DNA from: Actinospineispora spinosispora DSM 44797
Lineage (GTDB): Bacteria; Actinomycetota; Actinomycetes; Mycobacteriales; Pseudonocardiaceae
DNA: 35,287 bases
Reading direction: 5' to 3'
Assembly: GCF_000429025.1 (NCBI RefSeq)
Contig: NZ_AUBB01000053.1
Location: forward strand, 1-35,287
Shown: piece after piece, positions 7,177 through 15,553 of the stretch
Numbering within the stretch: position 1 is the stretch's first letter
Layout of the letters: each line of letters begins with the position of its first letter
Notes under the pieces: model-generated
What the model was told of the DNA's origin: nothing
The model's input: only the letters and a program-made list of their open reading frames with translations
Database searches by the model: none
Made by a program: the position numbers and the translations under genes

Positions 7177-7194
7177 TGGAACACGTTCTATAGT
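7177..7194. promoter_or_regulatory. KstR box and fadE34 -10 element
   Basis: TGGAACACGTTCTA (7177-7190) matches the known KstR consensus (TNNAACNNGTTNNA). The overlapping TATAGT (7189-7194) is a strong -10 match, and 6 nt separate it from the GTG at 7201. A repressor on the box would block RNA polymerase at fadE34 and also cover the kstR promoter region. No good -35 is seen. Confidence 0.8.
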
Positions 7195-7200
7195 GACCGC

Positions 7201-9348
7201 GTGGCGGTTGCGATGACGGACGAACAGCGGGCACTCCAGGACGCGGTGCGAGAAGCGGCCGTCCGTGCCGGCGCGGTCCAGGCTGCACGTGAGTCGGGGG
7301 CGCAGGCGGACAAGGCCTGCTGGGCGGCACTCGCCGATGTCGGTGTGTTCGGTGTTGCGCTGCCGGTCGAGGTCGGTGGCGCGGGTGGCACGGTCGCCGA
7401 CGCGGCCGCCGCGCTCGAACAGTGCGCGGCGGAGATGGTGCCGGGTCCGGTGCTGTCCACCGTGCTCGCCGGGCTGCTGCTGGCCCGCGCCGGGGACAGT
7501 CCCTCGGCCAAGGAGCTGCTTCCGGGGATCGCCGAGGGGTCGGTGTCCGTGGCGGTGGCCTTGGCCGAGGGCTCGCTCGACGCGCGTCAGGACGCCGGCG
7601 GGTGGCGGGTGTCCGGCGAGCTGGGTGTCCTGCCGGCGGCGACGGACAAGCTGCTGCTCGGAGCCCATTGCGGAGACGTCGAGGTCTGGTTCGTGCTCGA
7701 CGGCTCCGAAGTGGAGCTGACCGCGCTGGACCCGGTCGACGGATCCCGTCCGCTGGTCACCGGAACGCTGACCGACCTGGCCGTCTCCTCGGAGCGGGTG
7801 GTCGCGGGCCCGCGGTCGGAGGACGTCCGCGATCTGGCGGTGACGTTGGCCGCCGCCGAGGCGTCCGGCGTCGCGGGCTGGGCGCTGCGCACCGCGACCG
7901 ACTACGCGCGGATTCGTCAGCAGTTCGGCCGTCCGATCGGTTCGTTCCAGTCGATCAAGCATCTGTGCGTGACGATGCTGTGCCGCGCCGAGCAGGCCGG
8001 CGCGGTCGCCTGGGACGCCGCGCGCGCCGCCGATGACGCGACCGACGAGCTCCCGCTCACCGCCGCGGTCGCCGCGTCGATCGCCCTGGACGCGGGCGTC
8101 GACGTGGCGAAGGACGCGATCCAGGTGCTCGGCGGCATCGGCTTCACCTGGGAGCACGACGCCCACCTGTACCTGCGTCGCGCGCTCACGCTGCGCCAGC
8201 TGCTCGGACCGACGTCCCGGTGGCGCACCCGGGTGGCCGAGCTGACCCTCGACGGGGCACGCCGTTCCCTGGCCGTGACCTTGGACGATGCGACCGAGGC
8301 GCAGCGCGACGAGGTTCGAGCACAGGTCCAGCGGGTCGCGGAGCTGCCGGTCGACCAGCGGCGCATCCGGCTCGCGGACACGGGTCTGCTGGTGCCGCAC
8401 TGGCCCGCGCCCTACGGGCAGGACGCGTCCGCCGCGCTCCAGCTGCTGATCGACGAGGAGCTGCGCGGGGCCGGCGTCGAACGGCCCGACCTGGTGATCG
8501 GCGCCTGGGCGGTCCCGACGATCATCGAGCACGGCACACCAGAGCAGAGCGAGCGGTTCGTCGCGCCGACGCTGCGCGGTGAGATCGACTGGTGTCAGCT
8601 GTTCAGCGAGCCGGAGGCCGGTTCGGACCTGGCGTCGCTGCGCACGAGAGCGGTGCGCGTCGACGGCGGGTGGTCGCTCACCGGATCGAAGGTGTGGACC
8701 TCGCGGGCCAAGGAGGCGGACTGGGCGATCTGTCTCGCCCGCACCGATCCGGACGCCCGCAAGAACAAGGGCATCACCTACTTCCTCGTCGACATGCGCA
8801 CCGAGGGCATCGACATCCGTCCGCTGCGCGAGATCACCGGCGACGCGATGTTCAACGAGGTGTTCCTGGACGGCGTGTTCGTGCCGGACGACTGCGTCGT
8901 CGGCGAGATCAACGGCGGCTGGCCGCTCGCGCGGACCACCCTCGCCAACGAGCGGGTGGCGATGGGCGGCGGGTCGTCGCTCGGCGATGCGGTCGAGCGG
9001 CTGGTGGAGGCCTGGCCGGGCCCGGACGAGCGGCTCGGTTCGCTCATCGCCGAAGGGCTCGTGGTGTCGCTGCTCGACCTGCGCGCGACGCTGCGCAGGC
9101 TCGACGGACGCAGTCCCGGCGCGGAGTCGTCGGTGCGCAAGCTGATCGGCGTGCGGCACCGGCAGGACGTCGCGGAAGCCGCGCTCGATGTGGCCGGTCC
9201 GCGCGGCGCGGTCCACGGCGAGGACACCGATCCGTTGGTGCACGAGTTCCTGCTGACCCGCTGCCTGTCCATCGCGGGTGGAACGACACAGATTCTGCTG
9301 AGTCTGTCCGGTGAACGGATTCTCGGCTTGCCACGAGAGCCGTCCTGA
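7201..9348 (+). CDS. fadE34: Two-domain acyl-CoA dehydrogenase FadE34 (ChsE3)
   Basis: A 715 aa fusion of two acyl-CoA dehydrogenase modules, the size of M. tuberculosis FadE34 (about 711 aa). The first module covers about residues 1-340 (RIRQQFGRPIGSFQSIKH, QVLGGIGFTWEHD). The second covers about 365-710 (LFSEPEAGSDLASLRT, GSKVWTSRAKEADW, LANERVAMGGG, SIAGGTTQILL). In mycobacteria FadE34 dehydrogenates steroid CoA esters with a five-carbon side chain. GTG 7201 is preferred because it is 6 nt after the -10; ATG 7213, which would give 711 aa, is the alternative. It is divergent from kstR and followed after 40 nt by the fadE28 operon, which has its own KstR box. Confidence 0.9.
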   Translation: MAVAMTDEQRALQDAVREAAVRAGAVQAARESGAQADKACWAALADVGVFGVALPVEVGGAGGTVADAAAALEQCAAEMVPGPVLSTVLAGLLLARAGDSPSAKELLPGIAEGSVSVAVALAEGSLDARQDAGGWRVSGELGVLPAATDKLLLGAHCGDVEVWFVLDGSEVELTALDPVDGSRPLVTGTLTDLAVSSERVVAGPRSEDVRDLAVTLAAAEASGVAGWALRTATDYARIRQQFGRPIGSFQSIKHLCVTMLCRAEQAGAVAWDAARAADDATDELPLTAAVAASIALDAGVDVAKDAIQVLGGIGFTWEHDAHLYLRRALTLRQLLGPTSRWRTRVAELTLDGARRSLAVTLDDATEAQRDEVRAQVQRVAELPVDQRRIRLADTGLLVPHWPAPYGQDASAALQLLIDEELRGAGVERPDLVIGAWAVPTIIEHGTPEQSERFVAPTLRGEIDWCQLFSEPEAGSDLASLRTRAVRVDGGWSLTGSKVWTSRAKEADWAICLARTDPDARKNKGITYFLVDMRTEGIDIRPLREITGDAMFNEVFLDGVFVPDDCVVGEINGGWPLARTTLANERVAMGGGSSLGDAVERLVEAWPGPDERLGSLIAEGLVVSLLDLRATLRRLDGRSPGAESSVRKLIGVRHRQDVAEAALDVAGPRGAVHGEDTDPLVHEFLLTRCLSIAGGTTQILLSLSGERILGLPREPS

Positions 9349-9373
9349 CCAATACTAGAACGCGTTCTATTTT
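9345..9373 (+). promoter_or_regulatory. KstR box within the fadE28 operon promoter
   Basis: TAGAACGCGTTCTA (9356-9369) is a perfect 14 bp palindrome of KstR type. CTGACC (9345-9350), a 17 nt spacer and TATTTT (9368-9373) form the likely promoter, so the box fills most of the spacer. The -35 overlaps the fadE34 stop region. A normal ribosome binding site (GAAGGGG, 9377-9383) follows, so this transcript has a short leader. Confidence 0.8.
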
Positions 9374-9388
9374 GATGAAGGGGCGCAC

Positions 9389-10435
9389 GTGGACTTCGAG
9401 ATCGACGAAGAAGCCAAGGACGTCGCCGCGCTCGCCGGGGAGATCCTGGGCCGCGAGCACGACGCGGACGCCGCGTGGACGGCACTGGCCAAGGCCGGCC
9501 TGCTCACGCTGCCCGTTCCCGAACGCCTCGGTGGCGCGGGTCTCGGTGTGTTCGAGGTCGGCGTGTTACTCACCGAGGTCGGACGTAGCGGCCTGGACAT
9601 CGCCGCGCTGGAGACCCTAGCCCTCGGCGTCCTGCCGATCGCGCGGCTCGGCACCGAGGCACAGCGCACCGAGCTGCTCGGCGTCGTGACCGACTCGGCC
9701 GAGGTGCTGACCGCCGCGCTCCACGAGCCGTCCGCGCCGCTGCCGTCCCGACCGAGGAGCAGGGCGACCCGGGACGGTGACGGGTGGCGGGTGTCCGGCA
9801 CGCTCGTCGGCGTCCGCCGGGCCCGCGAGGCCTACCGGGTGCTCGTGCCCGCGACCCTGGACGGAGTCGGCGCCGGTGTCCTGCTGGTCGACCCGCGTGC
9901 CGCCGGGGTGACCCTGACCGACACGGTCAACTCCGCGCGGACCCCCGAAGCCACGGTGCGGCTGGCCGATGTGAAGGCCGACGGCCTGCTCGGCGAGGAC
10001 ACCACCGGTGCCACGGTCACCGAGCTGCACCGGTTCGCACTCGTCGGCGCGTGCGCGATCGCCGACGGCGTACTGGCCGGTGCGCTCGACCTCACCGCCA
10101 CCCACCTCGGCGAGCGGGAACAGTTCGGCCGGCCGCTCGCCACGTTCCAGGCGGTCGCGCAGCAGGTCGCGGACGTGTACCTGGCGTCCCGCACGCTGCA
10201 CCTCGCCTCGCTCGCCGCGAGCTGGCAGCTCGACCCCTACGACGTCGAGGTGGCCGCGTACTGGCTGACCGAGCAGGTTCTGCCGGCCCTGCACACCTGC
10301 CACCACCTGCACGGCGGCGTCGGCGTCGACATGAGCTACCCGCTGCACCGCCACTACTCGCAGGCGAAGGACCTCGTCCGGTTCGTCGGCGGCGCCGCCC
10401 ATCGACTCGAGGAGCTCGCGTGCAGCTCGAACTGA
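9389..10435 (+). CDS. fadE28: Acyl-CoA dehydrogenase FadE28 (ChsE1)
   Basis: A 348 aa acyl-CoA dehydrogenase subunit, about the length of M. tuberculosis FadE28. The C-terminal half carries the family arrangement (EREQFGRPLATFQAVAQQ, HTCHHLHGGVGVDMSYPLHR), while the N-terminal half is divergent, as is usual for one partner of the FadE alpha2-beta2 enzymes. Known role of the pair: FadE28-FadE29 dehydrogenates the three-carbon side chain of 3-oxo-4-pregnene-20-carboxyl-CoA. The GTG start has GAAGGGG 5 nt upstream. Its last 16 nt overlap fadE29. It is first in an operon whose order matches the M. tuberculosis igr operon without cyp125. Confidence 0.88.
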   Translation: MDFEIDEEAKDVAALAGEILGREHDADAAWTALAKAGLLTLPVPERLGGAGLGVFEVGVLLTEVGRSGLDIAALETLALGVLPIARLGTEAQRTELLGVVTDSAEVLTAALHEPSAPLPSRPRSRATRDGDGWRVSGTLVGVRRAREAYRVLVPATLDGVGAGVLLVDPRAAGVTLTDTVNSARTPEATVRLADVKADGLLGEDTTGATVTELHRFALVGACAIADGVLAGALDLTATHLGEREQFGRPLATFQAVAQQVADVYLASRTLHLASLAASWQLDPYDVEVAAYWLTEQVLPALHTCHHLHGGVGVDMSYPLHRHYSQAKDLVRFVGGAAHRLEELACSSN

Positions 10436-11586
10436 CCCCTGAGCAGCTGGCGCTGCAGAGCGAGTTACGCGGCTACTTCGCCGGTCTGCTGTCCGCCGAC
10501 GAACGCGCCACACTGCTGACCGAGCGCCACGGTCCGGTCTACCGCCGGTTGATCCGCCGGATGGGCAGCGACGGCTGGCTCGGCGTCGGCTGGTCGGTCG
10601 AGCACGGCGGTCGCGGCTTCGGTGAGATCGAACAGCAGATCTTCGTGAACGAAGCGGCGCGGGCGGACATCCCGCTGCCCTCGGTCACCCTGCAGACCGT
10701 CGGCCCGACGCTGCAGGAATACGGCACACCGGAGCAACAGGCACGTTTCCTGCCGGCGATCCTGCGCGGCGAGGTGCACTTCGCCATCGGCTACACCGAA
10801 CCCGAAGCGGGCACCGACCTCGCCGCGCTGCGCTGCGCCGCGGTGCGCGACGGGTCCGAGTTCGTGATCAACGGGCAGAAGACGTTCACCACCGGTGGGC
10901 ACGACGCCGACTTCGTCTGGCTCGCGGTGCGCACCGATCCGGCCGCCCCGGCGCACAAGGGCATCTCGATCCTGATCGTCGACACGGCCGACCCCGGCTA
11001 CAGCTGGACGCCGATCATCACCTGCGATGGGGCACACCACGTCAACGCCACGTACTACTCGGACGTGCGGGTGCCGGAGTCGATGCTGGTCGGCACGGAG
11101 AACGCCGGCTGGCGGCTGATCACCACCCAGCTCAACCACGAGCGCGTCATGCTGGGCCCGGCAGGTCGGGTCGCCGTGTTGCGTGACCGCGTCCAGGCCT
11201 GGGCCGGTACCCGATCCGACCCGGACGGCACGCCGCTGGCCACACTGCCGGACGTCCGGAACGCGCTGGCCAGGGCCGGTGCGGCGCAGCGGATCAACGA
11301 GCTGCTCAACTGGCAGGTCGCCTCGGTACGCGGTCCGATCAACGTCGCGGACGCCTCGGCGACGAAGGTGTTCGGGTCCGAGGTCGTGCAGCGCATCGGG
11401 CGTGACCTGGAGGAGATCGTCGGCCGACACGGTGACCAGGCGGACCCGGAGACGGCCGAGCTGGCGCGCTGGCTGGACGTGCAGGCCAAACGCAACCTCG
11501 TGCTGACCTTCGGCGGCGGGGTCAACGAAATCCAGCGCGAGTTCATCGCGTCGTTCGGGCTGGGGCTGCCGAGGGTGCCGCGATGA
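10420..11586 (+). CDS. fadE29: Acyl-CoA dehydrogenase FadE29 (ChsE2)
   Basis: A 388 aa acyl-CoA dehydrogenase, matching the size of FadE29. Motifs include IGYTEPEAGTDLAALR and NGQKTFTTGGHDADF of the middle domain, LITTQLNHERVMLGP, and LTFGGGVNEIQREFIA at the C-terminus. It should pair with FadE28 in a heterotetramer. The start is GTG 10420 with GAGGAG about 7 nt upstream, inside the end of fadE28; the frame is open further upstream but that part reads as a fadE28 shadow. The gene ends with an ATGA overlap with chsH2. Confidence 0.92.
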   Translation: MQLELTPEQLALQSELRGYFAGLLSADERATLLTERHGPVYRRLIRRMGSDGWLGVGWSVEHGGRGFGEIEQQIFVNEAARADIPLPSVTLQTVGPTLQEYGTPEQQARFLPAILRGEVHFAIGYTEPEAGTDLAALRCAAVRDGSEFVINGQKTFTTGGHDADFVWLAVRTDPAAPAHKGISILIVDTADPGYSWTPIITCDGAHHVNATYYSDVRVPESMLVGTENAGWRLITTQLNHERVMLGPAGRVAVLRDRVQAWAGTRSDPDGTPLATLPDVRNALARAGAAQRINELLNWQVASVRGPINVADASATKVFGSEVVQRIGRDLEEIVGRHGDQADPETAELARWLDVQAKRNLVLTFGGGVNEIQREFIASFGLGLPRVPR

Positions 11587-12455
11587 ACATCCAGGAGGCG
11601 GCGGAGCAGATCCGTGCCCGGGGCGAGAGTGCACCCCGGGCCGCCAGGGACCCGGTCAACGAGGCGATGATCCGCAACTGGACCGAGGCGCTCGGCGACC
11701 GCAACCCGCGCTACCCCGAGGTGGCGCCGCCCGCGATGGTCCAGGTGTGGACCATGCACGGGCTGGGTGGTGAGCGTCCGACCGACGACCCGCTCGGCGC
11801 GATGACCTCGGTTCTCGACGAGGCCGGGTACACCTCGGTCGTCGCGACCGACTGCGAGCAGACCTACCACCGCGACCTGCGTCCCGGTGAGCAGCTGACC
11901 GTGCGAGCGAGGCTGACCGACGTCGTCGGCCCGAAGAAGACGGCGCTCGGGGAAGGCTGGTTCTTCACCACGATCAGCACCTGGAGCGTCGGCGACGAGC
12001 CGGTCGCCGAGATGATGTTCCGGATTCTGAAGTTCCGGCCGCCGGCTCCCGAATCCCCGGTGCGGGAGGTGCTGCGGCCGGCGGTCAACCGGGACACCGA
12101 GTACTTCTGGACCGGTATGCGGGAGCGCGAGCTGCGGATCTGGCGCTGTGGCAACTGTAGGCTGCTGCGCCATCCTCCGGGGCCGATGTGTCCCAGCTGC
12201 GGGGCGACCACACCGGAGCACCAGGTGGCGTCGGGTGCCGGGACGGTCTACAGCTTCGTGGTGCACCACCATCCGCCGGTGCCCGGCCGGGAACCGCCCT
12301 TCGTGATCGCGCTGGTCGAGCTGGAGGAGGGCGTGCGGGTCATGGGTGAGCTGCGCGGGGTGGACTGGGAATCGATAGCCATCGGGCTCCCGGTCGTGAT
12401 CGACTTCGACCGGATCGACGACGAGCTCACCCTGCCCGCGTGGAGGTCCGCATGA
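11583..12455 (+). CDS. chsH2: MaoC/DUF35 steroid enoyl-CoA hydratase subunit ChsH2
   Basis: A 290 aa two-domain protein. An N-terminal hot-dog (MaoC-like) region of about 150 residues is followed by a DUF35 region with a zinc ribbon (C189, C192, C203, C206 in WRCGNC...MCPSCG) and an OB-fold (GTVYSFVVHHHPPV). In M. tuberculosis ChsH2 forms the hydratase with ChsH1, and its DUF35 domain binds and supports the aldolase Ltp2; all three genes are contiguous here. The start overlaps the fadE29 stop (ATGA) and the end overlaps chsH1 (ATGA), so stoichiometric coupled translation is likely. Confidence 0.92.
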   Translation: MNIQEAAEQIRARGESAPRAARDPVNEAMIRNWTEALGDRNPRYPEVAPPAMVQVWTMHGLGGERPTDDPLGAMTSVLDEAGYTSVVATDCEQTYHRDLRPGEQLTVRARLTDVVGPKKTALGEGWFFTTISTWSVGDEPVAEMMFRILKFRPPAPESPVREVLRPAVNRDTEYFWTGMRERELRIWRCGNCRLLRHPPGPMCPSCGATTPEHQVASGAGTVYSFVVHHHPPVPGREPPFVIALVELEEGVRVMGELRGVDWESIAIGLPVVIDFDRIDDELTLPAWRSA

Positions 12456-12832
12456 AGGTCGGTGACGTGCTCCCCGAGCTGAGCCTGGACGTGACCACGA
12501 CGTTCGTGGTGTCCACCGCGCTCGCCACGCGCGACTTCCAGGACGTGCACCACGACAAGGACGCCGCCGTGGCCAGGGGCTCGAAGGACATCTTCCTGAA
12601 CATTCTCACCACGACCGGGCTGGTGCAGCGCTGCGTCACCGACTGGGCCGGCCCGGACGCGCGGGTGCGCGGGGTCAGGATCCGGCTAGGCGTGCCGTGC
12701 TACGCGGGCGACACGCTTGTGCTCGGCGGGCAGGTGTCCGAGGTGACCGACGAGCAGGTGGTCGTCGACGTGGTCGGGCGGTGCAGCCTCGGCAACCACG
12801 TGACCGGCCAGGTACGGGTGGTGGCCGCGTGA
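12452..12832 (+). CDS. chsH1: MaoC-like steroid enoyl-CoA hydratase subunit ChsH1
   Basis: A 126 aa single hot-dog protein, the expected size of ChsH1. The segment RDFQDVHHDKDAA carries the Asp/His pair typical of catalytic MaoC hydratases. With ChsH2 it would hydrate the C17-C20/C22 unsaturated side-chain CoA thioester before aldol cleavage. ATG 12452 is chosen for its 4 nt overlap with the chsH2 stop; a GTG at 12440 would lengthen the overlap without gain. The end overlaps the ltp2 start (GTGA). Confidence 0.9.
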   Translation: MKVGDVLPELSLDVTTTFVVSTALATRDFQDVHHDKDAAVARGSKDIFLNILTTTGLVQRCVTDWAGPDARVRGVRIRLGVPCYAGDTLVLGGQVSEVTDEQVVVDVVGRCSLGNHVTGQVRVVAA

Positions 12833-14001
12833 GCGGGCTGTCCGGGGCAGCGGCCATCGCCGGGATCGGCGCGACCGACTTCTCCAAGGAATCCGGGCGC
12901 AGCGAGCTGCAGCTGGCCGCCGAAGCGGTGCGGGCCGCGCTCACCGACGCCGGGCTGACGCCGGACGACGTCGACGGCATGGTCACGTTCGCGATGGACT
13001 CCAACGCCGAGATCGCCGTCGCCCGCGAGGTCGGGGTGCCCGAGCTGACGTTCTTCAGCCGCATCCCGTACGGCGGCGGCGCGGCCTGTGCGACCGTGCA
13101 GCACGCCGCGATGGCCGTCGCCACCGGTGTGGCAGACGTCGTGGTCTGCTACCGGGCGTTCAACGAACGCTCCGGCATGCGGTTCGGCCGGGTGCAGACG
13201 GCGGCGACGTCGACCGGTAACTCCAGCGCGTTCGACAACAGCTGGCACTACCCGGTCGGGCTGAGCACCCCCGCCGCGACCGTCGCCATGTTCGCGCAGC
13301 GCTACCTGCACGAGTACGGCGCGACCAGTGAGGACCTCGGCAGGGTCGCGGTGGCCATGCGCCGGCACGCGGCCACCAACCCGCTGGCCTGGTTCTACCA
13401 GCGGCCGATCACCCTGGACGACCACCAGGCGTCGCGCTGGATCGTCTCGCCGCTGCACCTGCTGGACTGCTGTCAGGAGACCGACGGCGCGGTGGCGATC
13501 GTGGTGACCAGCGCCGAACGCGCGAAGGACCTGGCGCAGCCGCCCGCGGTGATCGCCGGTGCCGCGCAGGGCAGTGGGTCCGACCAGTTCACCATGCACA
13601 GCTACTACCGGCCGTCGATCTCCGGGCTGCCGGAGATGGGTCTGGTGGCCCAGCAGCTGTGGCGCCAGGCCGGGATCGGCCCGTCCGACGTGCAGGTGGC
13701 GATGCTCTACGACCACTTCACCCCGTTCGTGCTCGCGCAGCTGGAGGAGCTGGGGTTCTGCGGTCGCGGCGAGGCCCGGCACCTGGTCGCGGACGGCGGC
13801 ATCGAGCTGGACGGCCGGCTGCCGGTCAACCCGCACGGCGGCCAGCTCGGTGAGGCGTACGTCCACGGCATGAACGGCATCGCCGAGGGCGTCCGCCAGC
13901 TGCGCGGAACGTCGGTGAACCAGGTGGCCTCGGTCGAGAACGTGGTGGTGACGGCCGGCACCGGGGTCCCCACCAGCGGCCTGGTCCTGCAAGCCTCGTG
14001 A
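12829..14001 (+). CDS. ltp2: Thiolase-like steroid side-chain aldolase Ltp2
   Basis: A 390 aa thiolase-fold protein of the lipid-transfer/SCP2-thiolase group. Recognisable stretches are AAIAGIGATDFSKESGRSEL, YGGGAACATVQHAAMAVATG, HLLDCCQETDGAVAIV, MLYDHFTPFVLAQLEELGFC and PVNPHGGQLGEAYVHGMNG. In actinobacteria Ltp2 is a retro-aldolase that releases propionyl-CoA and leaves the 17-keto steroid, working in complex with the ChsH2 DUF35 domain. GTG 12829 overlaps the chsH1 stop. It is the last gene of the operon; its TGA lies inside the 48 bp palindrome shared with the convergent dehydrogenase gene. Confidence 0.92.
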   Translation: MSGLSGAAAIAGIGATDFSKESGRSELQLAAEAVRAALTDAGLTPDDVDGMVTFAMDSNAEIAVAREVGVPELTFFSRIPYGGGAACATVQHAAMAVATGVADVVVCYRAFNERSGMRFGRVQTAATSTGNSSAFDNSWHYPVGLSTPAATVAMFAQRYLHEYGATSEDLGRVAVAMRRHAATNPLAWFYQRPITLDDHQASRWIVSPLHLLDCCQETDGAVAIVVTSAERAKDLAQPPAVIAGAAQGSGSDQFTMHSYYRPSISGLPEMGLVAQQLWRQAGIGPSDVQVAMLYDHFTPFVLAQLEELGFCGRGEARHLVADGGIELDGRLPVNPHGGQLGEAYVHGMNGIAEGVRQLRGTSVNQVASVENVVVTAGTGVPTSGLVLQAS

Positions 14002-14041
14002 GTGGTACGGGCGCCTATAGGCGCCCGTACCACTCACGAGG
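13994..14041. terminator. Perfect 48 bp palindrome between convergent genes
   Basis: The sequence reads CCTCGTGAGTGGTACG, then GGCGCCTATAGGCGCC, then CGTACCACTCACGAGG, a perfect palindrome centred at 14017/14018. The stop codons of ltp2 (13999-14001) and of the minus-strand dehydrogenase (14036-14034) both lie inside it, symmetrically. It shares its ends and its 18 bp core with the repeat at 4776-4897. The most likely role is a bidirectional terminator. Confidence 0.85.
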
Positions 14042-14918
14042 TGAGGGCGGCTGTTCGGGTGCGGAGGGCGTGCAGGACGGCGATCATGTCGGACTCGGCG
14101 TGGCCCTGGGCCAGCGTCTCCAGGTACAGGGCGTGGCAGACGTCCAGTAGCGGGACGGCCAGGCCCGCCGAGTGCGCCGCCTCCGCCACGAGACGGTTGT
14201 TCTCCAGGACGTTCGCGATCGAGGCCTGCACGGTGAAGTCGTCGGAGAGCAGCTTGCCGAGCTTGACCCGGGACACCGCGCTGGCCATCGGCCCGGCATC
14301 CAGCACCTGACGGAACACCTCGGGGTCCAGCCCGTAGCGCTGGGCGAAGTGCGTCGACTCCGCCAGCCCGGTCACCATGGTGATCAGGAACAGGTTCACC
14401 GACAGCTTCGTGACCAGGCCGTTCGGCACCGCGCCGCACAGGACCGTCTCGTGGCACATCGGCTTCAGCAACGGCCGGACCTCCTCGGCCGCGTCCGCGT
14501 CGCCGGCGAGCATCGCCACCAGCTGACCGGTCTCCGCGGGTACCCGCGAGCCGGACACCGGCGCCTCCAGGTAGCGCCCGCCCGCGCCGTGGACGTCCGC
14601 CGAGAGCCCGGTCGAGTACTCCGGCGAGGTCGTGCCCATGTGGACGACCGTGTGCCCGGCGACCCTCGCCGCGAACGCCGGAGTGCTCCTGCCGAGTGCC
14701 GCGTCGACCGCCGCGCCGTCGGCCAGCATCAGCAGCACGACGTCGGCCCTGGCGAACACCTCGTCCAGGTCGGCCGCCACATGGGCGCCCCCGGCGCGTA
14801 GCGGTTCGGCCTTCGCCGCCGTGCGGTTGTAGACGGTCAGCGGGGTGCCGGCGCGCGCGAGGTTGAGCGCCATGGGCTGTCCCATGACCCCGAGACCGAT
14901 GAATCCGATGTCACGCAT
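14034..14918 (-). CDS. NAD(P)-dependent beta-hydroxyacid dehydrogenase (3-hydroxyisobutyrate dehydrogenase family)
   Basis: A 294 aa cytoplasmic oxidoreductase. The N-terminal Rossmann motif is IGFIGLGVMGQPMA (residues 4-17), the substrate motif is EAPVSGSRVPAETG, and the catalytic-lysine region is NGLVTKLSVN. The cofactor loop (YNRTAAKAEPL) has an Arg after Asn, suggesting NADP preference, by family analogy. Start ATG 14918 has GGAGAGG 7 nt upstream. It is divergent from a TetR gene with a palindrome in the 46 nt gap, so that regulator probably controls it. A role in propionate or valine metabolism beside a propionyl-CoA-producing pathway is possible but not shown. Confidence 0.88.
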   Translation of the reverse strand: MRDIGFIGLGVMGQPMALNLARAGTPLTVYNRTAAKAEPLRAGGAHVAADLDEVFARADVVLLMLADGAAVDAALGRSTPAFAARVAGHTVVHMGTTSPEYSTGLSADVHGAGGRYLEAPVSGSRVPAETGQLVAMLAGDADAAEEVRPLLKPMCHETVLCGAVPNGLVTKLSVNLFLITMVTGLAESTHFAQRYGLDPEVFRQVLDAGPMASAVSRVKLGKLLSDDFTVQASIANVLENNRLVAEAAHSAGLAVPLLDVCHALYLETLAQGHAESDMIAVLHALRTRTAALTS

Positions 14919-14937
14919 GTCGCCACCTCTCCAGGAT

Positions 14938-14953
14938 TATGTCAGCTGTCATA
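14938..14953. promoter_or_regulatory. Probable TetR operator between dehydrogenase and regulator
   Basis: TATGTCAGCTGTCATA is a 16 bp palindrome except for two T/T positions. It lies between the divergent starts and overlaps a TAGTAT hexamer (14952-14957) that sits 7 nt before the ATG at 14965. Confidence 0.5.
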
Positions 14954-14964
14954 GTATGGGCTTC

Positions 14965-15552
14965 ATGGCTGATCGGGGAGCACGCGAGCGGATGGTGTTC
15001 AGTGCGGCACAGCTGCTCCGCCGACACGGGGTGACCGCGACCGGCATGCGGGACGTCGTCGCGCACGCGGCCGCGCCGCGGGGGTCGCTCGGCCATTACT
15101 TCCCCGGCGGCAAGCAGCAGCTGGTCAACGAGGCGGTCGAGTGGGCCGGGCGGTACGCGGGCAACCGCGTGCCCCGGTTCCGCGCCGCGCTGGGCGAGTC
15201 GGCGACGCCCAGCGGGTTGTTCGCCCCGATGGTGGGCCAGTGGGTCGAGGAGTGGGATCGGGTCGGTTTCGAGGCGGGCGGCTGCCCGGTGGTCGCGGCG
15301 ACCGTGGACTGCGCTGACGAGAACACCAGCACCCGCGCAGCGGTTGCGGAGGCCTTCACCGCGTGGCGTCGCGCGGTCGCCGAGGTCCTCGTCGAGCTGG
15401 GCGTTCCCGGAGATCGGGCCGGCGCGCTGGCCACGTTGATGGTCAGCTCGCTGGAGGGCGCGATCCTCATCGCGCGGGCCGAACGCGACCCGCGAGCCCT
15501 GCACGCGGTCGCGACGGAACTCGCTCCGCTCCTCGACGGCGCGCTCACCTGA
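14965..15552 (+). CDS. TetR family transcriptional regulator (YxaF/LmrA-like)
   Basis: A 195 aa regulator. The helix-turn-helix is GVTATGMRDVVAHAAAPRGS followed by LGHYFPGGKQQLVNEAV; the PRGSLGHYFPGGK form is typical of the YxaF/LmrA branch. The C-terminal GCPVVAATVDCADE also fits that branch. ATG 14965 is preferred; an in-frame ATG at 14956 lies within the promoter hexamer. It is divergent from the beta-hydroxyacid dehydrogenase and probably represses it and itself. The stop lies 1 nt before the 44 bp hairpin shared with the convergent SUFU pseudogene. Confidence 0.88.
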   Translation: MADRGARERMVFSAAQLLRRHGVTATGMRDVVAHAAAPRGSLGHYFPGGKQQLVNEAVEWAGRYAGNRVPRFRAALGESATPSGLFAPMVGQWVEEWDRVGFEAGGCPVVAATVDCADENTSTRAAVAEAFTAWRRAVAEVLVELGVPGDRAGALATLMVSSLEGAILIARAERDPRALHAVATELAPLLDGALT

Positions 15553-15553
15553 C

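Noticed and set aside
7150..9243. Long minus-strand open frame of 697 codons antisense to fadE34
   Set aside because: It is an Arg/His/Gly/Asp-rich shadow of a high-GC gene with no motifs; the plus strand is a clear acyl-CoA dehydrogenase.
12835..14001. ltp2 as a conventional acetyl-CoA acetyltransferase
   Set aside because: Its place after chsH1/chsH2 with a DUF35 partner and its SCP2-thiolase-like form fit the steroid aldolase better than a biosynthetic thiolase.
12700..14457. Long minus-strand frame antisense to chsH1 and ltp2
   Set aside because: Composition is that of a shadow frame, and it crosses the palindrome and the opposite gene.
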